A stretch of 64,000 nt of DNA. It comes from an uncultured Collinsella sp. GTDB taxonomy: Bacteria > Actinomycetota > Coriobacteriia > Coriobacteriales > Coriobacteriaceae. The translations under genes and the position numbers were made by a program. The notes beneath the pieces were generated by a model. That model was not told the DNA's origin and did no database searches. It worked only from the letters and a program-made list of their open reading frames with translations. Below, one piece after another: positions 34,381 to 43,100 of this stretch; position 1 is the stretch's first letter; each line of letters begins with the position of its first letter. The stretch spans positions 55,870 through 119,869 of the forward strand of contig CAKTUH010000001.1 in assembly GCA_934621885.1 (NCBI GenBank), written 5' to 3'.

Positions 34381-35225
34381 TAGGAGACCGTAACAGGCAC
34401 CGTGATCTGCGTCACGTAGGTCGCCGGGTCGTCGCTGATAATGTCGTCGATGAGGGCGATTTCGCGCGAGGGGCCGGCGGGGGCCAGGTTGTGCTCGTGC
34501 ATGTAATCGAGTAGGCGCTCGTAGTGCGGGGCCGCCTGCCCGTGCGTGCCACGGAAGCTGACGGTCAGGCACCGCGCGGCGGGCCGAACCTCGACATCGC
34601 CCAGGTAGTCATCCGTGTCATCGAGCAGCAGAAAGACCTCGTCGTAGCCATCAAAGTCACCGGCGTCCAGGCGTTCGGGCGCGATGCCCACGCCCAGATT
34701 GCCCAGATAGGCAAAGGTTTCGTGCTGTCCCTGCTGAAGCTGGCGGATATGCCATCCCAGCGAATAGGCGTCGGTGGGATTGACGCGCTCGTGCAGCGTG
34801 GCGCAGCGAAGTTCGGGTTCCTCGATTTCGCTAATGGTGTCGAGCTCAGCATTCAAAGCGCCATGAAGCAAGGCAAGCCGCTGGTCAATCTTGCGCGACA
34901 TGCGCTCCAGCTCATGCCGCCTGTGCTCAATTAACTCCTGTTGCTTGGTCAGTTGCCGTTGCATCAAATCCATATCGCGCGTAGTGACAAACTCGCGAAT
35001 TTGCGCCAACGGCAAGTCGAGAACGCGCAGGTTGCCGATGGTGTTGAGGGTGGAGAGCTGCCGCGATCCGTAGTAGCGGTACCCACTCGCCGGATCGACA
35101 TATGCCGGCTCCAATAGCCCCATCTGTTCGTAATGGCGCAGTGTGCCCACGCTCAAATTGAGCAGGCGCGCTACCTCGCCAATGCGGAGCAGACCCTCGG
35201 TGTGTTCGCTTGGCATGTCGGTCAC
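34380..35225 (-). CDS. MerR-family regulator with GyrI-like effector domain (BmrR type)
   Basis: A 281-residue regulator. The N-terminal MerR HTH (residues 12-80) reads RIGEVARLLNLSVGTLRHYEQMGLL and SGYRYYG. A dimerising coiled coil follows (about 85-125). The C-terminal 150 residues fit a GyrI/AraC-type effector-binding fold (AP-rich strands, CLTVSFRGTHGQ). BmrR-type proteins sense lipophilic cations and activate drug exporters; the MATE exporter gene lies 54 bases downstream on the same strand, so it is the probable target. The start is a GTG 8 bases after GAAAGGAG. Confidence 0.88.
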   Translation of the reverse strand: MTDMPSEHTEGLLRIGEVARLLNLSVGTLRHYEQMGLLEPAYVDPASGYRYYGSRQLSTLNTIGNLRVLDLPLAQIREFVTTRDMDLMQRQLTKQQELIEHRRHELERMSRKIDQRLALLHGALNAELDTISEIEEPELRCATLHERVNPTDAYSLGWHIRQLQQGQHETFAYLGNLGVGIAPERLDAGDFDGYDEVFLLLDDTDDYLGDVEVRPAARCLTVSFRGTHGQAAPHYERLLDYMHEHNLAPAGPSREIALIDDIISDDPATYVTQITVPVTVS

Positions 35226-35279
35226 AGGACCGCTCCTTTCGGTAAAACAGAGGAGAGACGCCAGGCCTGCGTCGCCCCG

Positions 35280-36626
35280 CTACGCCACCAACTTGTCAAA
35301 AGCACCGCGGCGGTTGAGTACCGTAAACGCCACCACGCAAATGACTGCCGACAGAATCGACCCGCACGGCGAGGCGATGCCCATGGGAAACAGCGTGTCG
35401 GAATAAGCGTTCGATAGCAGCCATGCGCCCGGCACGCGAATGAGCGCCACGGCCAGCACGTTGTGCGCAAAGCCGATATAACTCTTGCCGTACGCAGCGA
35501 AAAAGCCGCTAAAGCAAATATGAATGCCGGCGAAGATCGCGTCGAAAATATAGCTGCGCATATAGCCGGTGCCGGCTGCGACCACCGCGGCATCCTTGGC
35601 AAAAAAGCCGAGAAACGCCGGTGCCACCAGCCACATGAGGGCTGTGATCAGGCAGCCGTACACCACCGAGATGGTCATAGCGTCCTTGAGCACCTGACGC
35701 GCGCGGTCGCCCTTGCCCGCGCCGGCGTTTTGCGCCGTGAGCGCGCTGACGGTGGCGCCCATGGAGCTCGGCACAATGAACAAAAAGCTGATCATCTTCT
35801 CGACCAGGCCCACGGCGGCGGCGTCGACCAGGCCGCGGTGGTTGGCGATAACGGTGATGAACATAAATGCCACCTGGATGCAGCCGTCCTGCACGGCCAC
35901 GGGCACGCCAATCTTAAGGATGCTGCCGAGCACCTCGGGCTGGGGGCGCAGGTCGCTGCGTTTGACGTGGATGTTCGTGCGGCGGCTCTTGAGCCATACG
36001 AGTGCGAGGGCCACGCTTGCCGTCTGCGCGATCACCGTGCCGAGTGCCGCGCCCACGGGGCCGAGCCCCATATGGCCAATAAACAGAAAGTCGAGCGCGA
36101 TGTTGATAGCGCACGCCACGCCGATCACATACATGGGCGAGCGCGAATCGCCCAGGCCGCGAAAGATGGCCGAAAGGATGTTGTATGCGGCGATGCACGG
36201 AATGCCGATAAAGCAAATGCGCAGGTAGGCGGCAGTGCCCTCAACCGCTTCGGCCGGCGTGCCGATGAGCGCCACGATCTGCGGGCACAGCGCGAGCAAG
36301 AGCGCGGCCAGCACCACCGAGACGCCCATAAAGAGCGTGATGGTGTTGCCGATGGCGGCCTCGGCGCGGTCGAAGCGTCGCGAGCCCACGGCGTGGCCGA
36401 CGATGACGGTCGTTCCCATGGCCAGGCCCACGAGCGTCACGGTAATGATATAGAGCGTCTGCGCGCCGTTGCCCACGGCGGTGATGCCGGCGGCGCCGCT
36501 AAACTGTCCGATAAAGTACAGGTCGGCCATGCCGTAGAGCATCTGCAAAAAGTACGAGAGCATATAGGGCAGGGCGAAGACCGCGATGGTCTTGAGGACA
36601 TTGCCGCGCGTGAGGTCGTGTTCCAT
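35280..36626 (-). CDS. MATE-family multidrug/cation antiporter
   Basis: A 448-residue, 12-helix membrane protein. It begins MEHDLTRGNVLKTIAVFALP and contains GAAGITAVGNGAQ, GMGTTVIVGHAVGSR and AAGMA-like repeats in both halves (IVPSSMGATVSALTAQNAGAG), all typical of MATE exporters that use Na+ or H+. The gene lies upstream of the MerR-type gene on the same strand, so both may be co-transcribed. ATG 36626 is favoured because homologues start with MEHDL-like residues; 37 upstream codons have no ribosome site. Confidence 0.9.
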   Translation of the reverse strand: MEHDLTRGNVLKTIAVFALPYMLSYFLQMLYGMADLYFIGQFSGAAGITAVGNGAQTLYIITVTLVGLAMGTTVIVGHAVGSRRFDRAEAAIGNTITLFMGVSVVLAALLLALCPQIVALIGTPAEAVEGTAAYLRICFIGIPCIAAYNILSAIFRGLGDSRSPMYVIGVACAINIALDFLFIGHMGLGPVGAALGTVIAQTASVALALVWLKSRRTNIHVKRSDLRPQPEVLGSILKIGVPVAVQDGCIQVAFMFITVIANHRGLVDAAAVGLVEKMISFLFIVPSSMGATVSALTAQNAGAGKGDRARQVLKDAMTISVVYGCLITALMWLVAPAFLGFFAKDAAVVAAGTGYMRSYIFDAIFAGIHICFSGFFAAYGKSYIGFAHNVLAVALIRVPGAWLLSNAYSDTLFPMGIASPCGSILSAVICVVAFTVLNRRGAFDKLVA

Positions 36627-36797
36627 GGGCAGGGCTTTCTGGCTTGGTTCGTTTACGTACCAGTGTAGTGAAAACCCTACAACGATTGTAGAGTCAAGGT
36701 TTATGTTAGCGGTGGGGCGAATAATTCTCGCCCGCAATCATTTCCGTTTGAATACGCTCGTGCGCCGTGTAGGCTTAGCGCCAACGCTAGCCTTGTA

Positions 36798-36844
36798 GAA
36801 ATCGATTTCGCATCACTTGACACTGCCGCCCGGCGCGCAATAAT
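36798..36844 (+). promoter_or_regulatory. Promoter and GAAATCGATTTC palindrome before the ABC exporter pair
   Basis: A -35 box TTGACA (36817-36822), a 16-base spacer and AATAAT (36839-36844) lie 42 bases upstream of the GTG start. A palindrome GAAATCGATTTC (36798-36809) sits just upstream of the -35 and recalls the LacI-type operators of the uronate genes. Confidence 0.7.
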
Positions 36845-36885
36845 ACGTGCGTTTGCGAACAACGTTTGATGGGGGATGAACCTGC

Positions 36886-38664
36886 GTGCGCAATCTCAAA
36901 ATCCTGTTTTCCTATTTGGGGGCATACCGTCGCGATGCCATACTCGGCGTGATGTTCGTCTCGGTCGAGACTGCGCTTGAGCTGTTTATCCCGGTCATCA
37001 TGGCCAACATCATCGACGTGGGCGTGCCCGCGGGCGACGTCAACTATATGCTGCTGCAGGGCGCGTGCATGCTGGTGTGCGCGGCGTTTTCGCTGGTGCT
37101 GGGCCTGGGTTATGCCCGCACGTCCGCCCGTGTGGCCTCGGGCCTGGGTGCCAACCTGCGCGAGGCCGAGTATCGTAAGATCCAGACGCTCGCCTTTGGC
37201 AACCTGGACAACTACGATGCCAGCTCGCTCGTCACCCGCATGACCACCGACATCACCGTCATCCAAAATGCCATCGGCAACGGCTTTCGCCCCATGGTGC
37301 GCGGACCGGTGACGCTCATTGTCGGCCTGGTCTATGCCCTGGTGCTGTCGCGCCCGCTTGCCACGGTCTTCGCGATCATCCTGCCCGTGCTGGCGATTGT
37401 GCTGGGCGTCATCACCTACCGCGTGAGCCCGCTCTACCGCCAGCTGCAGACCTCAATGGACCACCTCAACGGTGTGGTGCAGGAAGACCTCACCGCCGTG
37501 CGCGCCGTCAAGGCGTACGTGCGCGCCGAGCACGAGGAGGCTAAGTTCGATACCGTCAATACCGAGCTCGCGCGCACGGCGACGAAGACTTTCGGCAACG
37601 CCGTACTCAACCTGCCGGTGTTTCAGCTGTCGATGTACGTGGCCGCCATCTCCATCCTGTGGATCGGCGGACGCATGATTATCGCCGGTGAGCTGGGCGT
37701 GGGCTCGCTCACGGGCTTTATGAGCTACGTGCTGCTGATCATGAACTCGCTCATGATGATTTCCAACGTGTTTTTGCTGCTCACGCGCGCGCTCGCCAGC
37801 GTGGAGCGCATTTCGCGAGTGATTGACGAGCAATCGCTCATCCAGGCACCTGCGGCAGACGCGGCCGTGCGCGAGGTTGCCGACGGAAGCGTTGAGTTCC
37901 GCGACGTGTCGTTTAAGTACCGTGCAGATGCTGCCGAGGACGTGCTCGAGCATATCGACCTTCGCATCGAGCCGGGTTCCACGGTGGGCGTGCTTGGCGG
38001 CACGGGCTCGGGCAAGAGCTCGCTCGTGCAGCTCATCGCGCGCCTGTACGACGCGACCGAGGGCGCCGTGCTCGTGGGTGGGCGTGACGTGCGCGACTAC
38101 GACCTGGTTGCCCTGCGCGACGCCGTGGGCATTGTGCTGCAAAAGAACGTGCTGTTTACGGGCACCGTGCGCGAAAACTTGCAGTGGGGCGCACCCGATG
38201 CCACCGACGAGGAGCTGCTGTGTGCCTGCCGTGCGGCGTGCGTGGATGAGTTCCTGGACCGCATCGGCGGGCTCGACGGCGAGTTGGGCCAGGGCGGAGC
38301 CGGTGTTTCGGGCGGACAGAAGCAGCGCCTGTGCATTGCGCGCACGCTGCTCAAGCATCCGCGCGTGCTCATTTTTGACGACTCCACCAGCGCGGTCGAT
38401 ATGGCGACCGACGCCAAGATTCGCGAGCACATCGCGCAGATTCCCGACACGACCGTGATCATCATCGCCCAGCGCATCGCGAGCGTGATGGATGCAGATC
38501 GCATTGTGGTGCTGGACGACGGCCGTGTCCATGGCGTGGGCACGCACGAAGAGCTGCTGGCGGGTGACAACATCTACCAGGAGATTTACGCCTCGCAGAT
38601 GGAGTTCGCTGGGGATACGACCGCAGATGCCCCGGCCCGAGAAGGAGGTGAGCGCCATGCCTAA
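36886..38664 (+). CDS. ABC exporter half-transporter with degenerate catalytic site
   Basis: A 592-residue fused permease-ATPase. Six membrane helices (residues 1-310) precede an ATPase with Walker A GGTGSGKSS, signature VSGGQKQR and Walker B VLIFDDSTSAVD. The catalytic Glu after Walker B is replaced by Asp, which is usual for the non-canonical partner of a heterodimer. The next gene overlaps by 8 bases and has an intact site, so both form one LmrCD/BmrCD-like exporter of drugs, lipids or peptides. Start is GTG 36886 after GGGGGA. Confidence 0.9.
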   Translation: MRNLKILFSYLGAYRRDAILGVMFVSVETALELFIPVIMANIIDVGVPAGDVNYMLLQGACMLVCAAFSLVLGLGYARTSARVASGLGANLREAEYRKIQTLAFGNLDNYDASSLVTRMTTDITVIQNAIGNGFRPMVRGPVTLIVGLVYALVLSRPLATVFAIILPVLAIVLGVITYRVSPLYRQLQTSMDHLNGVVQEDLTAVRAVKAYVRAEHEEAKFDTVNTELARTATKTFGNAVLNLPVFQLSMYVAAISILWIGGRMIIAGELGVGSLTGFMSYVLLIMNSLMMISNVFLLLTRALASVERISRVIDEQSLIQAPAADAAVREVADGSVEFRDVSFKYRADAAEDVLEHIDLRIEPGSTVGVLGGTGSGKSSLVQLIARLYDATEGAVLVGGRDVRDYDLVALRDAVGIVLQKNVLFTGTVRENLQWGAPDATDEELLCACRAACVDEFLDRIGGLDGELGQGGAGVSGGQKQRLCIARTLLKHPRVLIFDDSTSAVDMATDAKIREHIAQIPDTTVIIIAQRIASVMDADRIVVLDDGRVHGVGTHEELLAGDNIYQEIYASQMEFAGDTTADAPAREGGERHA

Positions 38665-40555
38665 GACATCAGCTCAGGCCCGTCCGGCCAATCTGGGGCA
38701 GACGCTCCGCCGCTTGCTCAGCTACATGGGCCACGCCAAGTTCTCGCTGCTGGCGGTGGGCGTGCTCGCCTCTATCGCCGCCATCGCAAGCCTTGCCGGC
38801 ACCTATATGGTGCGCCCCATCGTCAACGGCCTGGCTACGGGCGGGGAGGAGCTGCTTACCAAGCAGGTTCTCTTTACGGCCGCCATCTACGCCGCGGGCG
38901 TGCTCTCGGCCCTGGGTTACTCGCAGATTATGGTGCGTGCGGCCCAGCGCGTGGTGTCCGACATCCGCCGCGACCTGTTTGCGCACATTCAGACGCTGCC
39001 GCTCAGCTATTTCGACAGCACGCGCTCGGGCGACATCATGAGCTTCTTCACCAACGACGTCGACACGGTCTCCGAGGCGCTCAACAACAGCTTTGCCAAC
39101 GTGATTCAGGCGACCATTCAGGTGATCGGCACCACGGCCATGCTCATCATCCTCAACTGGCAGCTCACGATTATCACGCTCGTGTGCGACGCGGCCATCG
39201 TGCTGTACGCGCGCTATTCGGGCATTCGTTCCAAGCGTTTCTTTGCTGCCCAGCAGGCGTCGCTCGGCGACTTGGACGGATATGTCGAGGAGATGGTCTC
39301 GGGTCAAAAGGTCATCAAGGTCTTTAACCACGAGCAGGCTAACGTTGCCGGTTTTGACGCGCGCAACCAGGAGCTGCGCCGCACCGGTGGCGCCGCGCAG
39401 GCCTACGCCAACTCGATGGTGCCCATGACCGTGGTGATCGGGTATGCCAACTACGCGATCGTTGCGGTGGCGGGCGGCATGCTCTGCATCAACGGCCTGG
39501 CCGACGTAGGCGCGCTCGCGAGCTACCTGGTCTTTGTGCGCCAGGCGGCCATGCCCATCAACCAGTTCACGCAGCTGGGCAACTTCTTACTCAACGCGCT
39601 GGCCGGTGCCGAGCGCCTGTTTGCCGCGATGGACCTTGAGCCCGAGGTGGACGAGGGCTGCGTGGAGCTGGTACAGACGGGCGAGTCCGCATGGGCGTGG
39701 AAGATTCCCGAGGGCCGTGGCGTGGGCGCGTACGGGCATCTGCACGATGTGGCCTCGGTCGATGACGCGGGCCGTGCGGTGGCCGCCGACGGTACCGAGC
39801 TTGTCACCGGCCTGGTCCCGCTTGCCGGCGACGTGCGCTTTCATGCCGTGGACTTCTCCTACGTGCCGGGCACGCGCGTGCTCACGGACCTCAACCTGTT
39901 TGCCAAGCCGGGGCAAAAGATCGCCTTTGTGGGTTCGACGGGCGCCGGAAAGACGACCATCACCAACCTCATCAACCGCTTCTACGAGGTCGATGACGGC
40001 GAGATCACGTACGACGGCATCGACGTCAAGCACATTGCCAAGGCCAGCCTGCGCGGGTCGCTCGGCATTGTGCTGCAGGATACGCACCTGTTTAGCGGCA
40101 CCATTGCGCAGAACATCCGCTTTGGCAAGCTCGACGCGACCGACGACGAGGTGCGTGCCGCCGCCGAGGCCGCCTGCGCCGACTCGTTTATCCGCCGCCT
40201 GCCGCAAGGCTACGACACGCCGGTCACCGCCGACGGTGCCAACCTGTCGCAGGGCCAGCGCCAACTGCTCGCCATCGCGCGCGTGGCCGTGGCCGATCCT
40301 CCGGTGCTCATTCTGGACGAGGCGACAAGTTCCATCGACACGCGCACCGAAAAGCTCATCGAGCGCGGCATGGACCGCATCATGCGCGGCCGCACCACGT
40401 TTATGATCGCACACCGCCTGTCCACCGTCCGCGACGCCGACGCGATCATGGTCCTGGAGCACGGCCGCATCATCGAACGCGGCACCCACGAGGAGCTCCT
40501 GGCCCAGCACGGCGAATACTGGCAGCTAGCGCACGGCTTAAAGGAGCTGGATTAA
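38657..40555 (+). CDS. ABC exporter half-transporter, catalytically intact partner
   Basis: A 632-residue permease-ATPase. Membrane helices occupy about residues 20-330; a polar insertion of about 65 residues (EVDEGCVELVQ onward) sits before the ATPase, as in LmrD-like subunits. Motifs: Walker A GSTGAGKTT, signature LSQGQRQL, Walker B LILDEATSSID with the catalytic Glu, and a switch His in IAHRLSTV. It overlaps the upstream half-transporter by 8 bases, which implies translational coupling and 1:1 assembly. ATG 38657 follows GAAGGAGG. Confidence 0.92.
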   Translation: MPKTSAQARPANLGQTLRRLLSYMGHAKFSLLAVGVLASIAAIASLAGTYMVRPIVNGLATGGEELLTKQVLFTAAIYAAGVLSALGYSQIMVRAAQRVVSDIRRDLFAHIQTLPLSYFDSTRSGDIMSFFTNDVDTVSEALNNSFANVIQATIQVIGTTAMLIILNWQLTIITLVCDAAIVLYARYSGIRSKRFFAAQQASLGDLDGYVEEMVSGQKVIKVFNHEQANVAGFDARNQELRRTGGAAQAYANSMVPMTVVIGYANYAIVAVAGGMLCINGLADVGALASYLVFVRQAAMPINQFTQLGNFLLNALAGAERLFAAMDLEPEVDEGCVELVQTGESAWAWKIPEGRGVGAYGHLHDVASVDDAGRAVAADGTELVTGLVPLAGDVRFHAVDFSYVPGTRVLTDLNLFAKPGQKIAFVGSTGAGKTTITNLINRFYEVDDGEITYDGIDVKHIAKASLRGSLGIVLQDTHLFSGTIAQNIRFGKLDATDDEVRAAAEAACADSFIRRLPQGYDTPVTADGANLSQGQRQLLAIARVAVADPPVLILDEATSSIDTRTEKLIERGMDRIMRGRTTFMIAHRLSTVRDADAIMVLEHGRIIERGTHEELLAQHGEYWQLAHGLKELD

Positions 40556-40603
40556 CCCGTTCGGGCACGGTACTTTGGCCCTCCATGCCCCTTACTCCGC
40601 TTC

Positions 40604-40668
40604 AAACCGTCCCAACATTCGACGTTTTTCGCCAATATCGGGAAAAGCATCGAATGTTGGGACGGTTT
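40604..40668. repeat. 65-bp palindromic repeat (R65), copy a
   Basis: AAACCGTCCCAACATTCGA pairs with TCGAATGTTGGGACGGTTT. It is nearly identical to 41844-41908; the two copies flank one gene in the same orientation. Confidence 0.87.
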
Positions 40669-40768
40669 TTCTGTCGTCCGATCAGGTGGAATCGCTAACT
40701 TGCATGCGAAGGTGTGCGAATCCGCGAGCAGGGGAATAAGGTTTGTTATCCGACCCATTGGAGGGCTC

Positions 40769-41806
40769 ATGGACCTGCCGATCGTCCTGTCCCATAAGAC
40801 TGCCTGGCTGTACCACAATGTGGCGCGCCCATCTGAGCCGCTTTCGCGAACAAGCAGTCTATACGATGAGGACTCGATCGCCGACGAGGCGCGGTCGACC
40901 GCGAACCTGCCCAAACTGGGGTTAGATGCCAAGGGGCTGAGAATATCTACGGCGGTCGAGATCGTTGCCGACTACCTGGTCTCACTTGGTATTCCACATG
41001 AGGAGCTCGATCGTATCGATACGCTGGTCAGCTTCGATTTTGAACGATCTCGGCCGGCGGGTCTCCGACGACATGTGTTTGGGGTGCCCATTCCTTCGGA
41101 CCATCTTATCGAGGTAGCAGAGGGTCTCTTGGTGGTTGACGAGGCCATGTGTTTTGTCCAGGCGGGCTCGTGGATGAGTGAGCCCGAGCAGCTGGAATAT
41201 GGGTATGAAATTTGCGCCCGATACCATTTGAATCATTTGTCGTCAGGCGATTATATCGAGATGGGGCAGAGGTATACCGTTGCCGACTTGATCGCTTATT
41301 GCGATGAGAACCGATCTCGTCAGGGGGCTACACGTGCGGCTGCCGTGCTCAAACGCGTGCACGATGGTGCGCGGTCGCCCATGGAGACGGCCACCGCGAT
41401 CATGGTCGTCGCGAAGCGTTCCCAAGGCGGGCTAGGGTACACCAGGGTTGAGCTCAACCATCGGGTCGATGTTCCCAACGAGTTCAAATATCTCGCTAAA
41501 GCTGGGTATTTCGAGATCGATGTATATGCACCTGCGAGCGGCACGGGGATTGAATACAACGGTTCGGACCATCTTGATAAGCAGCGCAGTGCGTCTGACG
41601 CTGAGCGTATGACCGTTCTGAGCGCGCTGGGCTTTAGGATGATCGTCCTCACCGGGACCCAGTTTGCCAACCGGCTGCAATTGCATCGGGCGATGAATGC
41701 CATTGCGCTCGCTATGGGCCTCAAGTGCGACCGAAGCGAGACGTTCCAGAAACGGCAGAATGACCTGCGGGAATTCGTGATTCGGCACTGGAATGGTGGT
41801 CTCTAG
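40769..41806 (+). CDS. Hypothetical protein with Vsr/DUF559-like nuclease C-terminus
   Basis: A 345-residue protein without a recognised N-terminal domain. The last 100 residues contain VPNEFKYLAKAGYFEIDVYA, then GIEYNGSDH and a D..R...L..LGFRMIVLT pattern, which fits the Vsr/DUF559 branch of PD-(D/E)XK nucleases (Asp, Glu, and a following Arg-Leu helix). The N-terminal part begins LPIVLSHKTAWLYHN. Codon use is less GC-rich than in neighbours. The gene stands alone between two nearly identical 65-bp palindromes, which suggests an acquired accessory gene. A role in restriction or DNA repair is only a possibility. ATG 40769 follows GGAGGG. Confidence 0.65.
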   Translation: MDLPIVLSHKTAWLYHNVARPSEPLSRTSSLYDEDSIADEARSTANLPKLGLDAKGLRISTAVEIVADYLVSLGIPHEELDRIDTLVSFDFERSRPAGLRRHVFGVPIPSDHLIEVAEGLLVVDEAMCFVQAGSWMSEPEQLEYGYEICARYHLNHLSSGDYIEMGQRYTVADLIAYCDENRSRQGATRAAAVLKRVHDGARSPMETATAIMVVAKRSQGGLGYTRVELNHRVDVPNEFKYLAKAGYFEIDVYAPASGTGIEYNGSDHLDKQRSASDAERMTVLSALGFRMIVLTGTQFANRLQLHRAMNAIALAMGLKCDRSETFQKRQNDLREFVIRHWNGGL

Positions 41807-41843
41807 GGGCGTCTGGCTTGTCTTCCGAGCTTTGCGAACACCT

Positions 41844-41908
41844 AAACCGTCCCAACATTCGACGTTTTTTGCCAATATCGGGAAAAGCATCGAATGTTGG
41901 GACGGTTT
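41844..41908. repeat. 65-bp palindromic repeat (R65), copy b
   Basis: Differs from copy a at only one or two positions of the left half and keeps the same length and orientation. It starts 38 bases after the nuclease-like gene. Confidence 0.87.
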
Positions 41909-42040
41909 GAATGCTGAGGATGGGCTCGAGAAGCCCGTCATGCTCGAAACGCCTCGTCCTGTCGTACGCGTGTCGGCCTGGTTCCCGTGTGCGGTACTAT
42001 ATTCCCTGAAGAATAATGGCCTGCGCGAGGGGAGGGCCGT

Positions 42041-43096
42041 GTGGACGAGCGCATGCAACATGACGGTTTTGGCCGCGATATCAACTACCTGCGCATTGCC
42101 GTTACCGACAAGTGCAATTTCCGCTGCATCTACTGCATGCCTGCCGACGGCGTAGCACCGCGCGCGCATGACGAGCTACTCAGCGCCGAGGAAATCGCGC
42201 GCTTTGTGCGTCTGGTGGCGGGGGAGGGCATTCGCCGCGTGCGCCTGACGGGTGGCGAGCCGCTGGTCAGCCGCCGCATCATTCCGCTCATCCGCGACAT
42301 TCGCGCGGTCCCGCAGATCCAGGACATCTCGCTCACCACCAATGGCGCTTTGCTTCCCAAGCTGGCGCCGCAGCTTAAAGATGCGGGGCTCGATCGCGTG
42401 AACATTTCGCTCGACACGCTCGACCCCGCGCTGTTTGGCAAGATCACGCGCCTGGGCCGGCTCGAGCAGACTATGGCCGGCATCGACGCCGCGCTGGCCT
42501 GGGGCTTTGAGCCCGTTAAAGTGAACTGCGTGGTCGTGCGCCGGCTCAACCAAGACATGGCGGCCCTCGCGCGCCTGACCATCGACCGCCCCATTCATCT
42601 GCGTTTTATCGAATACATGCCCATCGGCGACGATCACACCAGCTCACGCTGCGCCGTGGATCCGCATGCGCCCACACTCAATCCCGAGTTGTGGGACGCA
42701 AGCGACACCATTCCGAGCGACGAGTTGCGAGCGCGCATCAATGCCGGGGCCGCCGCGGCTGGTCTGGGCGAGCTTGAGCCGCTCGACACCACCGACGCCC
42801 CCGCCGGCGCTGGTCCTGCCCGCTATTGGCGCTTTCCGAGCGCGGCGGGTACGGTCGGCTTCATTAGCGCCATGTCCAACCATTTTTGTGCGAGCTGCAA
42901 CCGTTTGCGCCTGACGGCCGACGGCAATGTGCGCCCGTGCCTGTTTAGCGATGCCGAGTATTCGGTCCGCGAGGCGCTGCGCCGTGGTGATGATATGCAG
43001 GTACTTTCGATTTGGCGCGATGCCGTGGCCCACAAACCGCAGGAACACGCGATAATTGAGGGCACGCAACGATTTATGTCCCAAATCGGAGGATGA
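42041..43096 (+). CDS. moaA: GTP 3',8-cyclase (molybdenum cofactor step 1)
   Basis: A 351-residue radical SAM enzyme that starts molybdopterin synthesis. The SAM cluster motif is CNFRCIYC near residue 30, RLTGGEPL follows, and the C-terminal second cluster is CASCNRLRL...C. Start GTG 42041 lies after GAGGGGAGG; an ATG at 42053 is a weaker alternative. The moaC-mobB fusion follows after 4 bases, so the two are co-transcribed. moaD, moaE and moeA are not in the window. Confidence 0.93.
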   Translation: MDERMQHDGFGRDINYLRIAVTDKCNFRCIYCMPADGVAPRAHDELLSAEEIARFVRLVAGEGIRRVRLTGGEPLVSRRIIPLIRDIRAVPQIQDISLTTNGALLPKLAPQLKDAGLDRVNISLDTLDPALFGKITRLGRLEQTMAGIDAALAWGFEPVKVNCVVVRRLNQDMAALARLTIDRPIHLRFIEYMPIGDDHTSSRCAVDPHAPTLNPELWDASDTIPSDELRARINAGAAAAGLGELEPLDTTDAPAGAGPARYWRFPSAAGTVGFISAMSNHFCASCNRLRLTADGNVRPCLFSDAEYSVREALRRGDDMQVLSIWRDAVAHKPQEHAIIEGTQRFMSQIGG

Positions 43097-43100
43097 TCAT

